Source of the DNA: Styela clava
Taxonomy: Eukaryota; Chordata; Ascidiacea; Stolidobranchia; Styelidae
Direction: 5' to 3'
DNA: 64,000 nt
Assembly (NCBI RefSeq): GCF_964204865.1
Contig: NC_135262.1
Span: forward strand, 7,688,001-7,752,000
The notes under the pieces were generated by a model. The model was not told where the DNA came from and did no database searches. It saw only the letters and a list, made by a program, of their open reading frames with translations. Made by a program: the position numbers and the translations under genes. Positions 10,170-20,063 of this stretch are shown here, piece after piece. Position 1 is the stretch's first letter, and each line of letters begins with the position of its first letter.

Positions 10170-12014
10170 ATGGTAATCTTGACTAGATTTTTGCCTCTCT
10201 TGTCACTAAACCATGTCAGGGTTAGTGGTAACTGTTACTGGAGACTTTACAGTAGCACAGTAAAATGGAATGAATATTGTTGGCGAACTCACACCTGTGG
10301 CGAGTTACAGAAAAATCATATTGGTGATGAAGTCACTCTATGCGGTTGGGTTGAATTCAAACGAATGAAAAAATTTGTTGTGTTGCGAGACTGGCATGGG
10401 CAAGTTCAGATTTTATTAAAATCTGGCAACACGAAAAATTTTGCCTTGGAATCTGTAATTAAAGCAAGAGGCGTGGTGAATCCTCGTCCTGAAAAGGATA
10501 TCAATCCAAATATGTCAACTGGCGATATCGAACTTCATGCCAACGAAATTGAAATTTTGAATCCATGCACTGCGCTTGGTTTTTCTATTCACGATTTCAA
10601 TCATAAAAATGAAGATGTTCGAATGAAGTTCAGATATCTGGATATCCGCACCGAACAAATGCAAAAAAGATTACGAATCAGATCAAAACTTATCTCATCG
10701 ATGAGAGAGTTTTTAATACATCAATATGGCTTCATTGAAGTTGAAACACCAACTTTATTTCGACCCACTCCAGGGGGAGCAAGAGAGTTTCTGGTTCCAT
10801 CGTCAGTGGGCCCTGATTTATATTACACCCTACCACAAAGCCCACAACAATTCAAGCAATTATTAATGGTAGGAGGTATAGACAGATATTTTCAAGTTGC
10901 TAGATGTTATCGTGATGAAACGACTAGACCAGATCGGCAACCTGAGTTTTCACAATTGGATATTGAAATGTCATTCGTATCATCTGAAGATGTTGTAAAT
11001 CTCACTGAAAATTTGATTAAAAGTTGCTGGCCTTATGATCTAGGAAACAAAAAATTTCCAAAACTTTCTCTTGCCGATGCTATTGATAAATATGGCACTG
11101 ATAAACCTGATACAAGATTCAAAATGACTCTTTCAGATATTACGACAATTTTGAATCAAGAAACTGAAATTATTGATAAGTCTGACACTGTCAATGCATT
11201 GGTTATCCCCCAAAATCATAGTAACGTTTTAGATAAAACTGGAATTGAAAACGTTTATAAGATGAAAACAAAATATTTTTCAGACAGTCCGTCACAAGAT
11301 TCAGTACTATTGGTCAACAAAAATGACGATTTTGATCATTTATTTGGCATCAATCTACAGCTTCAAACCTTGACTACAAAAAAACTTTTGTCAAACTTAA
11401 AACTGAATGAGGGTGATATTGTATGGATTGGTTGGGACGGCTTCGCAAAAGTAAAAGAAAAACTAGGAAAAATTAGATTGTTTGTTGCTGATGCATTGGA
11501 AGTAGCTGGCATTGAACTTCGTCCACCTGAACAATATAATTTTGTTTGGATATCTGATTTTCCATTATTTGATGTAAATTCTGATGAAGGATTGAAACCT
11601 GTTCATCACCCGTTTACAGCTCCACATCCTGATGATGTTTCATTGCTTGAATCAGAGCCAACAAAAATCCGCAGTCTTGCTTATGATCTTGTTTTAAACG
11701 GGAGTGAAATTGCAGGAGGATCAATCCGGATTCATGATTCTTCTCTTCAAAAAAGGATTCTCGATGATTTTCTTAAAATTGATTCTTCAAAATTAGAACA
11801 TTTACTTGAAGCATTAAAATCTGGTGCTCCACCTCATGGTGGAATTGCAATCGGTTTGGACCGCTTAGTTGCGGAATTGTGCAATGCAAAGAGTATTCGT
11901 GATGTTATAGCCTTTCCAAAATCTGTTGTGGGAAGGGATATGTTGTGTGGATCTCCATGTAAACCTGATAATGATACTCTTGAACATTTTTTTCTTAAAA
12001 ATATAAAATCCTAA
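10170..12014 (+). CDS. DARS2: Aspartyl-tRNA synthetase, mitochondrial
   Basis: A single exon encodes 614 residues (human protein 645). The enzyme charges tRNA-Asp with aspartate in the mitochondrial matrix. The N-terminal ~35 residues are hydrophobic and basic, fitting a mitochondrial transit peptide. An OB-fold anticodon-binding domain follows (LCGWVEFKRMKKFVVLRDWHG, residues ~50-130). The class II catalytic core has motif 2 as ARCYRDETTRPDRQPEFSQLD near residue 243 and motif 3 as GGIAIGLDRL near residue 558. The ATG at 10170 was chosen because the in-frame codons upstream contain no ATG. AATAAA at 12066-12071 ends the unit, 256 bp before TBC1D19. The absence of introns is notable, as vertebrate DARS2 has many. 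Confidence 0.95.
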   Translation: MVILTRFLPLLSLNHVRVSGNCYWRLYSSTVKWNEYCWRTHTCGELQKNHIGDEVTLCGWVEFKRMKKFVVLRDWHGQVQILLKSGNTKNFALESVIKARGVVNPRPEKDINPNMSTGDIELHANEIEILNPCTALGFSIHDFNHKNEDVRMKFRYLDIRTEQMQKRLRIRSKLISSMREFLIHQYGFIEVETPTLFRPTPGGAREFLVPSSVGPDLYYTLPQSPQQFKQLLMVGGIDRYFQVARCYRDETTRPDRQPEFSQLDIEMSFVSSEDVVNLTENLIKSCWPYDLGNKKFPKLSLADAIDKYGTDKPDTRFKMTLSDITTILNQETEIIDKSDTVNALVIPQNHSNVLDKTGIENVYKMKTKYFSDSPSQDSVLLVNKNDDFDHLFGINLQLQTLTTKKLLSNLKLNEGDIVWIGWDGFAKVKEKLGKIRLFVADALEVAGIELRPPEQYNFVWISDFPLFDVNSDEGLKPVHHPFTAPHPDDVSLLESEPTKIRSLAYDLVLNGSEIAGGSIRIHDSSLQKRILDDFLKIDSSKLEHLLEALKSGAPPHGGIAIGLDRLVAELCNAKSIRDVIAFPKSVVGRDMLCGSPCKPDNDTLEHFFLKNIKS

Positions 12015-12065
12015 AATTCATAATTTGTGTTATTAAATATTTAATTTTAGTATACTTAGTGCTAG

Positions 12066-12071
12066 AATAAA
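12066..12071 (+). terminator. Poly(A) signal of DARS2
   Basis: AATAAA lies 52 nt after the DARS2 stop codon and before the acceptor-like site of TBC1D19, so the two genes probably make separate mRNAs, or a processed dicistronic one. Confidence 0.6.
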
Positions 12072-12270
12072 GAAAACTGTTTCGTGTTTTTCGATCATCT
12101 TTTTATATAAATTCAAGGCATTCAAAACCCCCACTTGTGATTACTTTTTCAATTGATTCAGTTATTAATTCAGAATCATCTCATCCTATTCAATGAACAC
12201 TAAGAAATATTAATTATATTTCTCTATTTTTAATTTCACAGATTTTGTTGTATGATATATTACCAATGCA

Positions 12271-13905
12271 ATGAAAAATTCCGATCTTGACAATGCTGAA
12301 TTATCCAATGTTATTTCACAAATTGTGACGAGGCTAAAATCTACAACATTACAAACACAACTAAAATACGCTGCGAAGAAAGAAGCTGAACAGCAAGGTG
12401 TAACGAAAGCAACATTACGAAATGATATTGCGCAAGGATTGAAAAGCTCTGGTTGGGAGAAGGTACTTCGGAATGCTGTTTACAGGGAATTAAATCGTAT
12501 TCAAGGAGAAGAATGTAGCAATTCCAAATTAAAGTTAACTTCTCAAGATTTGGAGTCCAGAAAAGAACCTTTGGAATATTTGAGAAAAGCACAAGCGAAT
12601 TGGGAACGGAGGATTCTTAAAAGTATGAACAGCATGTGTACTGAATTGAGTATTCCGTTAGCTCGAAAACGACCTAATGACGAACAGAGAGATTTGTTGC
12701 AAAAATGGAATGAAATGGGAACGGACGAACCCGATCTTAGTCATTTTCGGCCAGTTTATGCTCCAAAAGATTTTTTAGAAGTCATTGCTTCATTGCAAAA
12801 CTCTAATTTTAACGCTACGTCACTCGCAAAGGATTCAAGTACCCCTGAGCAGAGTAAAAGTATGAATACACTAAGTGGATTAATACAAATTCCTCTTGAA
12901 GTTTCAAGCATTGCTAAATTAGGGAAAAAGTACAGCGAATTGAACCCCAAAATAAGTCAGAATGGTGTTGATGATTGCACCGAGGTTTTAACACAACTTT
13001 TTTCTGCTGATAGACAGAAAGTTGCAAAAAAGGTTTTGGATGACAAGCAAAGCTCTGTTGCGCAATATTTCTTACGCCAAGGGAGTCCTAATGGATCAAG
13101 AGCTGATATATGGCAACTCGCACTCGGAGTCACAGTTGACCATTTGAGTATTTTACACTATGAGCAATTGAAAGGATATGTATTGCAACATGATCTTCTT
13201 GTCGATAGTCTTATTTACAAAGATGTCAAACTAACAGCAACAAATGATGATTATTATTTTGTATTCGAAGACTATCTTTACCAAGTTTTGCTCGTTTTCT
13301 CTCGGGATACTTTTGTTTTGAGGCATTTTACTAACAGCAGCGCAACTCCACCAAAGTCGTTTATAAAAGGTAAATGGGGACAAGATGAATATGCTGTAAT
13401 ATATCCTCCAAATGGAGTGATACCTTTTCATGGTTTTTCGATGTATGTCACTCCTTTGTGCTACCTCTATGCAGAACCGACAAGATTGTATTATATGTTC
13501 CGAGAATTGTACATGAGATATTTTTATCACCTACACACTATTTCATCTCACCCGCAAGGAATAGTATCGCTGTGCCTTCTATTTGAGACAACGTTGCAAG
13601 CGGTTCACCCGAAGCTTTTTCATCATCTGCAAGATATTGGAATTCAACCATTGAAAATTGCTTTCAAATGGTTGGTACGAGCTTACTCTGGCTATTTAGC
13701 AACCTATCAGCTTCACCTCTTATGGGATCGTATTATTGGATTTGGAGATTTGAGGCTTCTCTCTATATTCGCTGTAGCCATTTTTGTTTTTCGGCAGGCA
13801 AATCTTCTGTCGATAACTTCACCTGGTGTGGTAGAAGCCGCAATGGCAGACATATCTACGCTACATGTTGTTCCATTATTACAGATGATTTTGTTTCCAG
13901 ATTGA
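12271..13905 (+). CDS. TBC1D19: TBC1 domain family member 19
   Basis: A single exon encodes 544 residues (human 526). The conserved block around LNSMCTELSIPLARKRP in the human protein appears here as MNSMCTELSIPLARKRP (residues ~118-134), followed by NEMGTDEPDL and FRPVYAPKDFLEV. The TBC domain fills roughly residues 265-520 (RQGSPNGSRADIW, QHDLLVDSLIYKDVKLTA, FHGFSMYVTPLCYLY, SSHPQGIVSLCLLFETTLQ). TBC proteins are usually Rab GTPase activators, but the canonical IxxDxxR arginine finger and YxQ glutamine finger are not visible in normal form here; the same seems true of the vertebrate orthologue, so GAP activity is doubtful. A clear acceptor TTTTTAATTTCACAG ends 29 nt before the ATG. AATAAA follows at 13960-13965. 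Confidence 0.94.
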   Translation: MKNSDLDNAELSNVISQIVTRLKSTTLQTQLKYAAKKEAEQQGVTKATLRNDIAQGLKSSGWEKVLRNAVYRELNRIQGEECSNSKLKLTSQDLESRKEPLEYLRKAQANWERRILKSMNSMCTELSIPLARKRPNDEQRDLLQKWNEMGTDEPDLSHFRPVYAPKDFLEVIASLQNSNFNATSLAKDSSTPEQSKSMNTLSGLIQIPLEVSSIAKLGKKYSELNPKISQNGVDDCTEVLTQLFSADRQKVAKKVLDDKQSSVAQYFLRQGSPNGSRADIWQLALGVTVDHLSILHYEQLKGYVLQHDLLVDSLIYKDVKLTATNDDYYFVFEDYLYQVLLVFSRDTFVLRHFTNSSATPPKSFIKGKWGQDEYAVIYPPNGVIPFHGFSMYVTPLCYLYAEPTRLYYMFRELYMRYFYHLHTISSHPQGIVSLCLLFETTLQAVHPKLFHHLQDIGIQPLKIAFKWLVRAYSGYLATYQLHLLWDRIIGFGDLRLLSIFAVAIFVFRQANLLSITSPGVVEAAMADISTLHVVPLLQMILFPD

Positions 13906-13959
13906 CTGTAAATTTTTTAAATATGAGTGTTATGCACAACTCTTAATATCATTGTAGTC

Positions 13960-13965
13960 AATAAA
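13960..13965 (+). terminator. Poly(A) signal of TBC1D19
   Basis: AATAAA lies 55 nt after the stop codon; a second AATAAA near 14180 could serve as an alternative. Confidence 0.6.
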
Positions 13966-15212
13966 TGGGTAGATGTAACTTAACCTACGCAAAACAATCA
14001 ACCTTCAATATTGAGTTGGAGATCTATTCTGGCCAACAGATTGACGTTCTTCAATACGACTGCAAATGATTTTTAGTTTTTTAGATTATATTACAATTTA
14101 TTTTTGTACACAGAGATATATTTTTATTTCCAAATGCTTGTTGCTTCAGGTTTTTTAACGTAGATGCCTATGCATTGCACAATAAAGCTTTCAATTTATA
14201 AATCATTGGGTTATTCAATAGCGAACAGGGATCAGATCATGGAAAAACGAAGGCCAACACCAGCTGGGGTGAAAGGCTATAAATAGTAATCTTGCAGTAC
14301 AAGAGGGTTTCGTTATCTGTAAAGGGTGAACCTCGAGGAAATGTGACGCAGTCCTCTAAAAATCTTGGATTTTTTTTTATAAATTCCCGCCACTAATGCA
14401 AAAAATGTGAGATTTGAGAAAAACACCTTGCTACTTTTTTAAATGACGAATTATTAATTATCCAGTTTGGGTTAGGAATGATTTAAAAATTTGAATTTCC
14501 AGTGCGATCTGCATTCCTAACCCAAACCTTAGCTGGGTACATACTAATTTTTAAGCGTTGGCAGGAGTGTTTTTTGGAAGAGGATTTGTACAAAAGATCT
14601 TAAACCTGCAAATTAGACAACGTGATAGATGTATTCATCGAACCTTTGATAAATTAAATGAATAGTGGCGAATCAATAATACTCCGAAGGGAAGACAATA
14701 AACGCCAAGCCGAACACCGGTAGAATCGATATATAGTCTCAATTTTAAGCACATAAAGAAGTGGTTTGTAATCTCTAGGCCAGAACTCACATGGTAGAAT
14801 CGTTTGGGCAGTGACTGTGTACCGGTACAAAAGTGACAAGATTCACAACAATGTCTCATGCCTAATTTATAATCATATCGCATGTGGTGAAAATATACTG
14901 TGAAATATACGCTACGATTATAGACTTGAATCTGGATCGACCAACCAAACTAAATTTATATTTTATTTGTTGGTGAGATTCGTTTGGAATAAAATATATA
15001 GATTTAAATGCATTTTTTCAATGCAAACTTTGCTGAATCAGTTCAGTATTTTGGCTTGCGTTGTCATGGTTATTTCACTGGACGGCGTCTTGTGCGCACG
15101 CTCTCAGTCGATCTTGATTCCAGCTAGCGTTCGTTGGGTTTAGTCTATTTGGGTTGGGTTTTGCGTTTGTCCGTGAGAGCTTTTCGTCTTTGGTTGGCAT
15201 CTTTCCTTGCTG
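13966..15212. other. Intergenic region before the EF-hand/WD40 gene, with hairpin
   Basis: At about 14463-14538 an inverted repeat pairs TTTGGGTTAGGAATG with CATTCCTAACCCAAA around a ~45-nt loop, possibly a short palindromic MITE. The last 150 bp before the next gene are less AT-rich and probably hold its promoter. No convincing open frame is seen. Confidence 0.5.
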
Positions 15213-18200
15213 ATGTATAGGCCAAATACAGCTGATTATGGCGACAAAAGGTATGCTCCTATCATTCGCCCATCATCTGCTAGTGCAAGAATACAATCCG
15301 ATGCGGTAACAATCACTCAAGACGTTTCCCGTCCGGCCACAGCTGCAGGGCACGCTGGTTTAACCACAATCAATAAATCGGCTGAATATGCACAGCGATC
15401 CAGGCCTTCGTCGAGGGAAGATAAGTGCAGACTGGTCAAGCAGGACCGTAGACTGACTCTCAGTGAAATAGACGGAATAGGGGAACATGCTGCAGAACTG
15501 ACGAGACTCAACACACCCCAATCAACAACAGGGAAAATTAAAGTAGAGGAAAGAATAACTCTTGAACAGCTTCATGCAATAAAGGCAGCTTTTGAAGCTG
15601 CAGATACTGATGGAAGTGGAACTTTGGATATCGATGAGTTCAAAATGGTGGTCAAGAATTCTCTCGGAATCCGAGGTAGGCACGAAGAACAAATTATTGC
15701 TCTTTTCATGAAAATTGATTCTTCCTCGGATGGAGAAATCGATTGGGATGAGTTTTGCACGTACATGCAACTCGAGTACGCTGAAAAGGAAGAGGCATTT
15801 TTGCGATCAAAAAGAGTTATGTTTACTCTTCCTGCTGTGTGTTCCACAAGCCATTATCATAAATCTCCTGTATTGCGAATGTTACATATTGGCGATTCTA
15901 CTTTCATGTGCTGTAGCAAAGAAGGTTTGCTTTCGTTTTGGTCTCACGATATGGAGTTGAAAAAATCGAAAATGATTACTATTGATTCAGGTGGAAGCTC
16001 ATCATTTTCTATCAAACCAAGTATTTGGGTTACTGATGTATCAGTTCTAGCCTCACAGAATAAGATAATCATCGGGACTGGTGATCGCGATATACACTTT
16101 TACGAGCTTTCAACTCTTGATCTTTGCTGTCGTGTGACGGGATTCGACAGTATTCCTTTGTGTATGGATGTTTGCGGAATTGATCAAGACGAATGCATTA
16201 TAACATACGGAGATGATCAAGGCTGCGTAGGTATCATTGAAATTCGTAAATGTGGGGAAACATTTAGATTATGGAAAAAGGCACCTTTGATCAATGGTAT
16301 GCCGACTGTAATAATACAAGAAATAAGTTGCGAAAGCCATATTTATTATATCAAATGGAAAGTTCATGGCGATTGGATTTCTAAGTTAAAATATTACCAC
16401 GAATTACATTCTGTCGTTTCATCTTGCAATCAAACTGCAAATGCACTCGTTCGTGGCTGCACAAGGCCAAGTACATCTCTGAATACTGTTCCTGGTCGTG
16501 GTCTTTCTGCAGTGTTAAGCAATCGTCAAGGTCAAGCATCGAGGCAAGGTCGTAGGCATCATGGTCGTCATTTACCTGAAGGAAAAAGAAGACAAGATGC
16601 TGACCAATCTGTTTTTAGTGTTTATAAAGGTGTTTCCACATTCGATTTTTGTAAGGAAAGAAACATCATTGCTACTGGAGGCATGGATCGTATATTGCGA
16701 CTTTGGAATCCATATATGCCACAAAAGCCTACTGGATATTTACGAGGTCACAATACACCTTTGGTATTTGTTGCCATGTCAGGAGTGGATGACAGAGTCT
16801 TCAGTGTATCTGTTGATAAAGTCGTTAAAGTATGGGATCTCGTGGAACAAACGTGTTTGGTTGCTCTCAGTCCCAAACTTCATAAAATAACAGGAGAAAT
16901 ATTGACGTGCAGCTATACCGAATCGTGTAAAGCAGTTGCGATTGTAACAGATCATATCTCCCTACTCAAAATTAGTCAAAAAGTTTATGTTCAAGCTGAA
17001 ATGCCAACGAGTCATAGCGAATCTGTAACATGCGTTGGTTATAATTCAAGCTTCAACCATGTTATTACATGCTCGGAAGCAGGAGTTGTGAAATTATGGG
17101 ATTTTGATAATGGTTACCCCATGTTTGAGTTTAACAAAGCACATGGAGATGAAGCCGTCACTTGTATGACGTTTGATCGTAGTGGACGACGCCTTGTCAC
17201 TGGAGGTAGAGATGGTACAATAAGAATTTGGAATTACAATAACGGACATTGTCTACGTACTCTTGCTCCAGAAGGAGAAAGACAGGAAATTTCAGCCTGT
17301 TTATATCTTGAGACGAATAAAAATAGCTTCATATGTGGAGTTGGTTGGGATAAAAAAATCAACATCTATCCAGATGACGTACAAGATATAAGAGCTCTTC
17401 AAAGACCAGAAAATAAATGGCAAAATTATGAAAAGTTTTGTCACGATGAGGATATTGTATGCGCAGCACACAGCCCCCCTAATTTCTTAGCGACAGCGTC
17501 TTATGAAGGTTTGATAAAAGTTTGGAATTTTGTTTCAGGACATATTCTTTGTTCCTTACCGTATCCAGGGAAACCTTCTTCCGAAAGTGATGGGGATTCA
17601 GGTTTCGAGAATGAACAAGTACAACAGGCAGTTAGTAAACTTATTTTTATAAAGAAAAGAGTTGAAGGCAAAGTCCAGGCTCCTCTCATAGCTGGTTGCA
17701 CAAATGGCACTTTGATATTTTGGAATGTACAAGAAAGAGAAGTATTCGCTCATTGTGCGGTAACGCTAAATTCTTGTGCTGTTACTAGTATGGTCCTTAC
17801 TGAAGATGAAGATGTATTATATATTGCTGATGAACTTGGTTTCATAAGAGTTTGGAATATAAGCCAATATGCTCATGTCCAATCAAAAAAGCGTAATCAA
17901 TTACAAAATCCACCTAAATTGTTACGAGGTTGGAGATGCCATATTAAAAGAATCACATCAATATGTTTAGTCGAACAACATGCTACAATATTAACCTCCT
18001 CTACTGATCGGACAGTTCGAATATGGAAACTAACTAGCGAGTATGTTGGCACTTTTGGGCAAAGTAATCCTTGGGATCTTTATGATGAATCGACTTGGTT
18101 TCATCCCATGGTGCCACAGGAGGTTTTATTTGATCCTTTGAGCATGCCAGATCATCCTATACTTAAAGAACATCACACGGTAGAGGAAGTTGTCCACGAG

Positions 18201-18740
18201 GAAAGTTTGGAACCATCGGATAGCGAGGAAGAAATAGAAGAACCGAACAGGGGGGTTAAAAAACAGGGTCAATTTTTACCCATATTAGAAGAAGACGAAA
18301 CTGATAAAACAAAATTATCTGTCGAAAAGCCCAGCGTTAAGGCGCCATCGAGACGAAGCTCTCATACTGTACGAGGCATTGGAGAAGACGCTTGGCGTCG
18401 ACGTTTATCACGCCGTTTATCTCGTATCATGTTAACGACCCCAAATGGCATCAACAAAAATGAGGAACAAAATTTACTCAATGATGTTCGACGAACCATG
18501 ACTAAAAGCGCAGGAAAAAGATTACGTCATGAAAGATTATTGTCGCAGCAAAGGCATTTAAATTTACATTTAGATGCAGGATCGCATGCATTTCAGTCTC
18601 TAAAATGTTTTGACCTGAAAGACCCTTCCTCAGATATCTCTCAAGTCTATACGGATAAATCTGCCGGAGACTCGGTCCGTTGGAATAAAGATAATATAAA
18701 GGAGCACAATGAAGAGATACAATCTGTAACTGTTATTTAA
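15213..18740 (+). CDS. EF-hand and WD40-repeat protein (WDR49/WDR64/WDY-like)
   Basis: A single exon encodes 1175 residues. Two EF-hands lie at residues ~118-150 (DTDGSGTLDIDE loop) and ~156-190 (DSSSDGEIDWDE loop), and both keep the calcium-ligand spacing. About a dozen WD40 blades follow to residue ~945, with blade ends such as VKVWDLVEQTCL, VKLWDFDNGYP, IRIWNYNNGH and IKVWNFVSGH. A short conserved region FGQSNPWDLYDESTWFHP and an acidic then Arg/Ser-rich tail (RRLSRRLSRIM) complete it. This architecture defines the family that includes WDR49, WDR64 and fly WDY, often expressed in testis or ciliated cells; the exact orthologue cannot be told without a tree. Earlier in-frame codons are non-ATG, so the start is placed at 15213. 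An intronless gene of this size is unusual. Confidence 0.88.
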   Translation: MYRPNTADYGDKRYAPIIRPSSASARIQSDAVTITQDVSRPATAAGHAGLTTINKSAEYAQRSRPSSREDKCRLVKQDRRLTLSEIDGIGEHAAELTRLNTPQSTTGKIKVEERITLEQLHAIKAAFEAADTDGSGTLDIDEFKMVVKNSLGIRGRHEEQIIALFMKIDSSSDGEIDWDEFCTYMQLEYAEKEEAFLRSKRVMFTLPAVCSTSHYHKSPVLRMLHIGDSTFMCCSKEGLLSFWSHDMELKKSKMITIDSGGSSSFSIKPSIWVTDVSVLASQNKIIIGTGDRDIHFYELSTLDLCCRVTGFDSIPLCMDVCGIDQDECIITYGDDQGCVGIIEIRKCGETFRLWKKAPLINGMPTVIIQEISCESHIYYIKWKVHGDWISKLKYYHELHSVVSSCNQTANALVRGCTRPSTSLNTVPGRGLSAVLSNRQGQASRQGRRHHGRHLPEGKRRQDADQSVFSVYKGVSTFDFCKERNIIATGGMDRILRLWNPYMPQKPTGYLRGHNTPLVFVAMSGVDDRVFSVSVDKVVKVWDLVEQTCLVALSPKLHKITGEILTCSYTESCKAVAIVTDHISLLKISQKVYVQAEMPTSHSESVTCVGYNSSFNHVITCSEAGVVKLWDFDNGYPMFEFNKAHGDEAVTCMTFDRSGRRLVTGGRDGTIRIWNYNNGHCLRTLAPEGERQEISACLYLETNKNSFICGVGWDKKINIYPDDVQDIRALQRPENKWQNYEKFCHDEDIVCAAHSPPNFLATASYEGLIKVWNFVSGHILCSLPYPGKPSSESDGDSGFENEQVQQAVSKLIFIKKRVEGKVQAPLIAGCTNGTLIFWNVQEREVFAHCAVTLNSCAVTSMVLTEDEDVLYIADELGFIRVWNISQYAHVQSKKRNQLQNPPKLLRGWRCHIKRITSICLVEQHATILTSSTDRTVRIWKLTSEYVGTFGQSNPWDLYDESTWFHPMVPQEVLFDPLSMPDHPILKEHHTVEEVVHEESLEPSDSEEEIEEPNRGVKKQGQFLPILEEDETDKTKLSVEKPSVKAPSRRSSHTVRGIGEDAWRRRLSRRLSRIMLTTPNGINKNEEQNLLNDVRRTMTKSAGKRLRHERLLSQQRHLNLHLDAGSHAFQSLKCFDLKDPSSDISQVYTDKSAGDSVRWNKDNIKEHNEEIQSVTVI

Positions 18741-20063
18741 ATTTAAAATTATTTGTTTTCAACCAAATGAATTTTACAATATGCCATTGAAAGCCAGACT
18801 TTCTATGCACTTTACTTTCATTGTTTAAAGAAGCCACTGGTCGAAGATTCTTCAATACTTGTTCGAGTGGTTTTGAAAAGCACTTTACTGCCCGTAGCGC
18901 AGCACTTAGAAAATTGAAGCACCACCTCACTGTATAATATTTAACCATAATTCCATTTATGCTTGCTGCCTTTTGTTTAAAGCATTTACCAAGGCTTATA
19001 ATGAGTAAACATGTTTTTTTTTACCTATCCAAGCCAGATTTCTTACAAACTTTTGAGTTTTGCTCAAGGAAAGATTCATCCAGATATTTTTTTGATGAGT
19101 AGTTCTATTAATTCGAAGCAAATCGCTTGCACTTTTTTTATGTTTTTTTACATATTGTAGATATTACCTATTGTATTCACTGAATTTTTTTCTTGCCATA
19201 GTGTTCAGTTGCACTTCCATGAATTTCTGTGAAGCAAATTTAAAACATGACTTGTAGTTCTATTATATTTCATTAATGTTTAAGTTTTATCGAGAACTGT
19301 TTTACCTACTTACTGTTCCGTTTGATTATTTTATTTATATGTTTTGCACATGATTAAAAAGGTACTGAATAAGTTATATTTCAATACACTGAAGTGTCCT
19401 TGGTGGCTTTTTTGGTCAAAATATTATTTGCAGATTTTTATGAAATGCTTCCAGGCATGGCAGAATCATTTTATGTGAATGTCAACTACATTTTCTTGCT
19501 TGCCTCTCCAAAGACTCTTCAACACTTTCGGCCCCCTGCCTTTCTATGAAAATACCTAGCTCTGCAATAATGAAAAAAAAAAATGAAAGCGAATTAATTG
19601 GCACCCCATGGGGGGTCTGAGAGAGAGTTTGAGAACCCATGGGTAACAACCAGGGTAATGTTTACGCCTCAATTTTGTATAATTGTAAAATTATGATGAA
19701 TTTGCCTAATGTTTTAAAGTTCATACCGAAATAATTGTTTGATTTTCCATGTTTAAAGATTTTAATATACTGTATGTGAAAATTTTCGGAAAATTTTTTT
19801 AAAGTTTTTATTTTCAAACCTAATTGTACTGAAATAGAAAATGCATTTATACTTTTTCATTTTAAGACTGTCTAATTAATAATCTCACATGACAGAGTGA
19901 ATAGAAAAACCAAAGCCTCTCAATGTGGAATCTGTCCTATTTTTAATAGTAATTAAAGTATATTGTTTTTCTGATATTTGATATGAAATAAAATTTGGTT
20001 TATTTTTTTTAGGTTTTTTAAACTAGATTTTATATTATATCGAGATTAAATTGTATATTTATA
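18741..20063. other. Intergenic region between the EF-hand/WD40 gene and INPP1
   Basis: AT-rich sequence. Around 19595-19645 CACCCCATGGGG and GAACCCATGGG with TTTGAGAACC resemble a hAT terminal remnant. Acceptor-like sites TTTTTTTTAG (20011-20012) and AACTAG (20025-20026) precede the INPP1 start. No other gene is visible. Confidence 0.45.
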
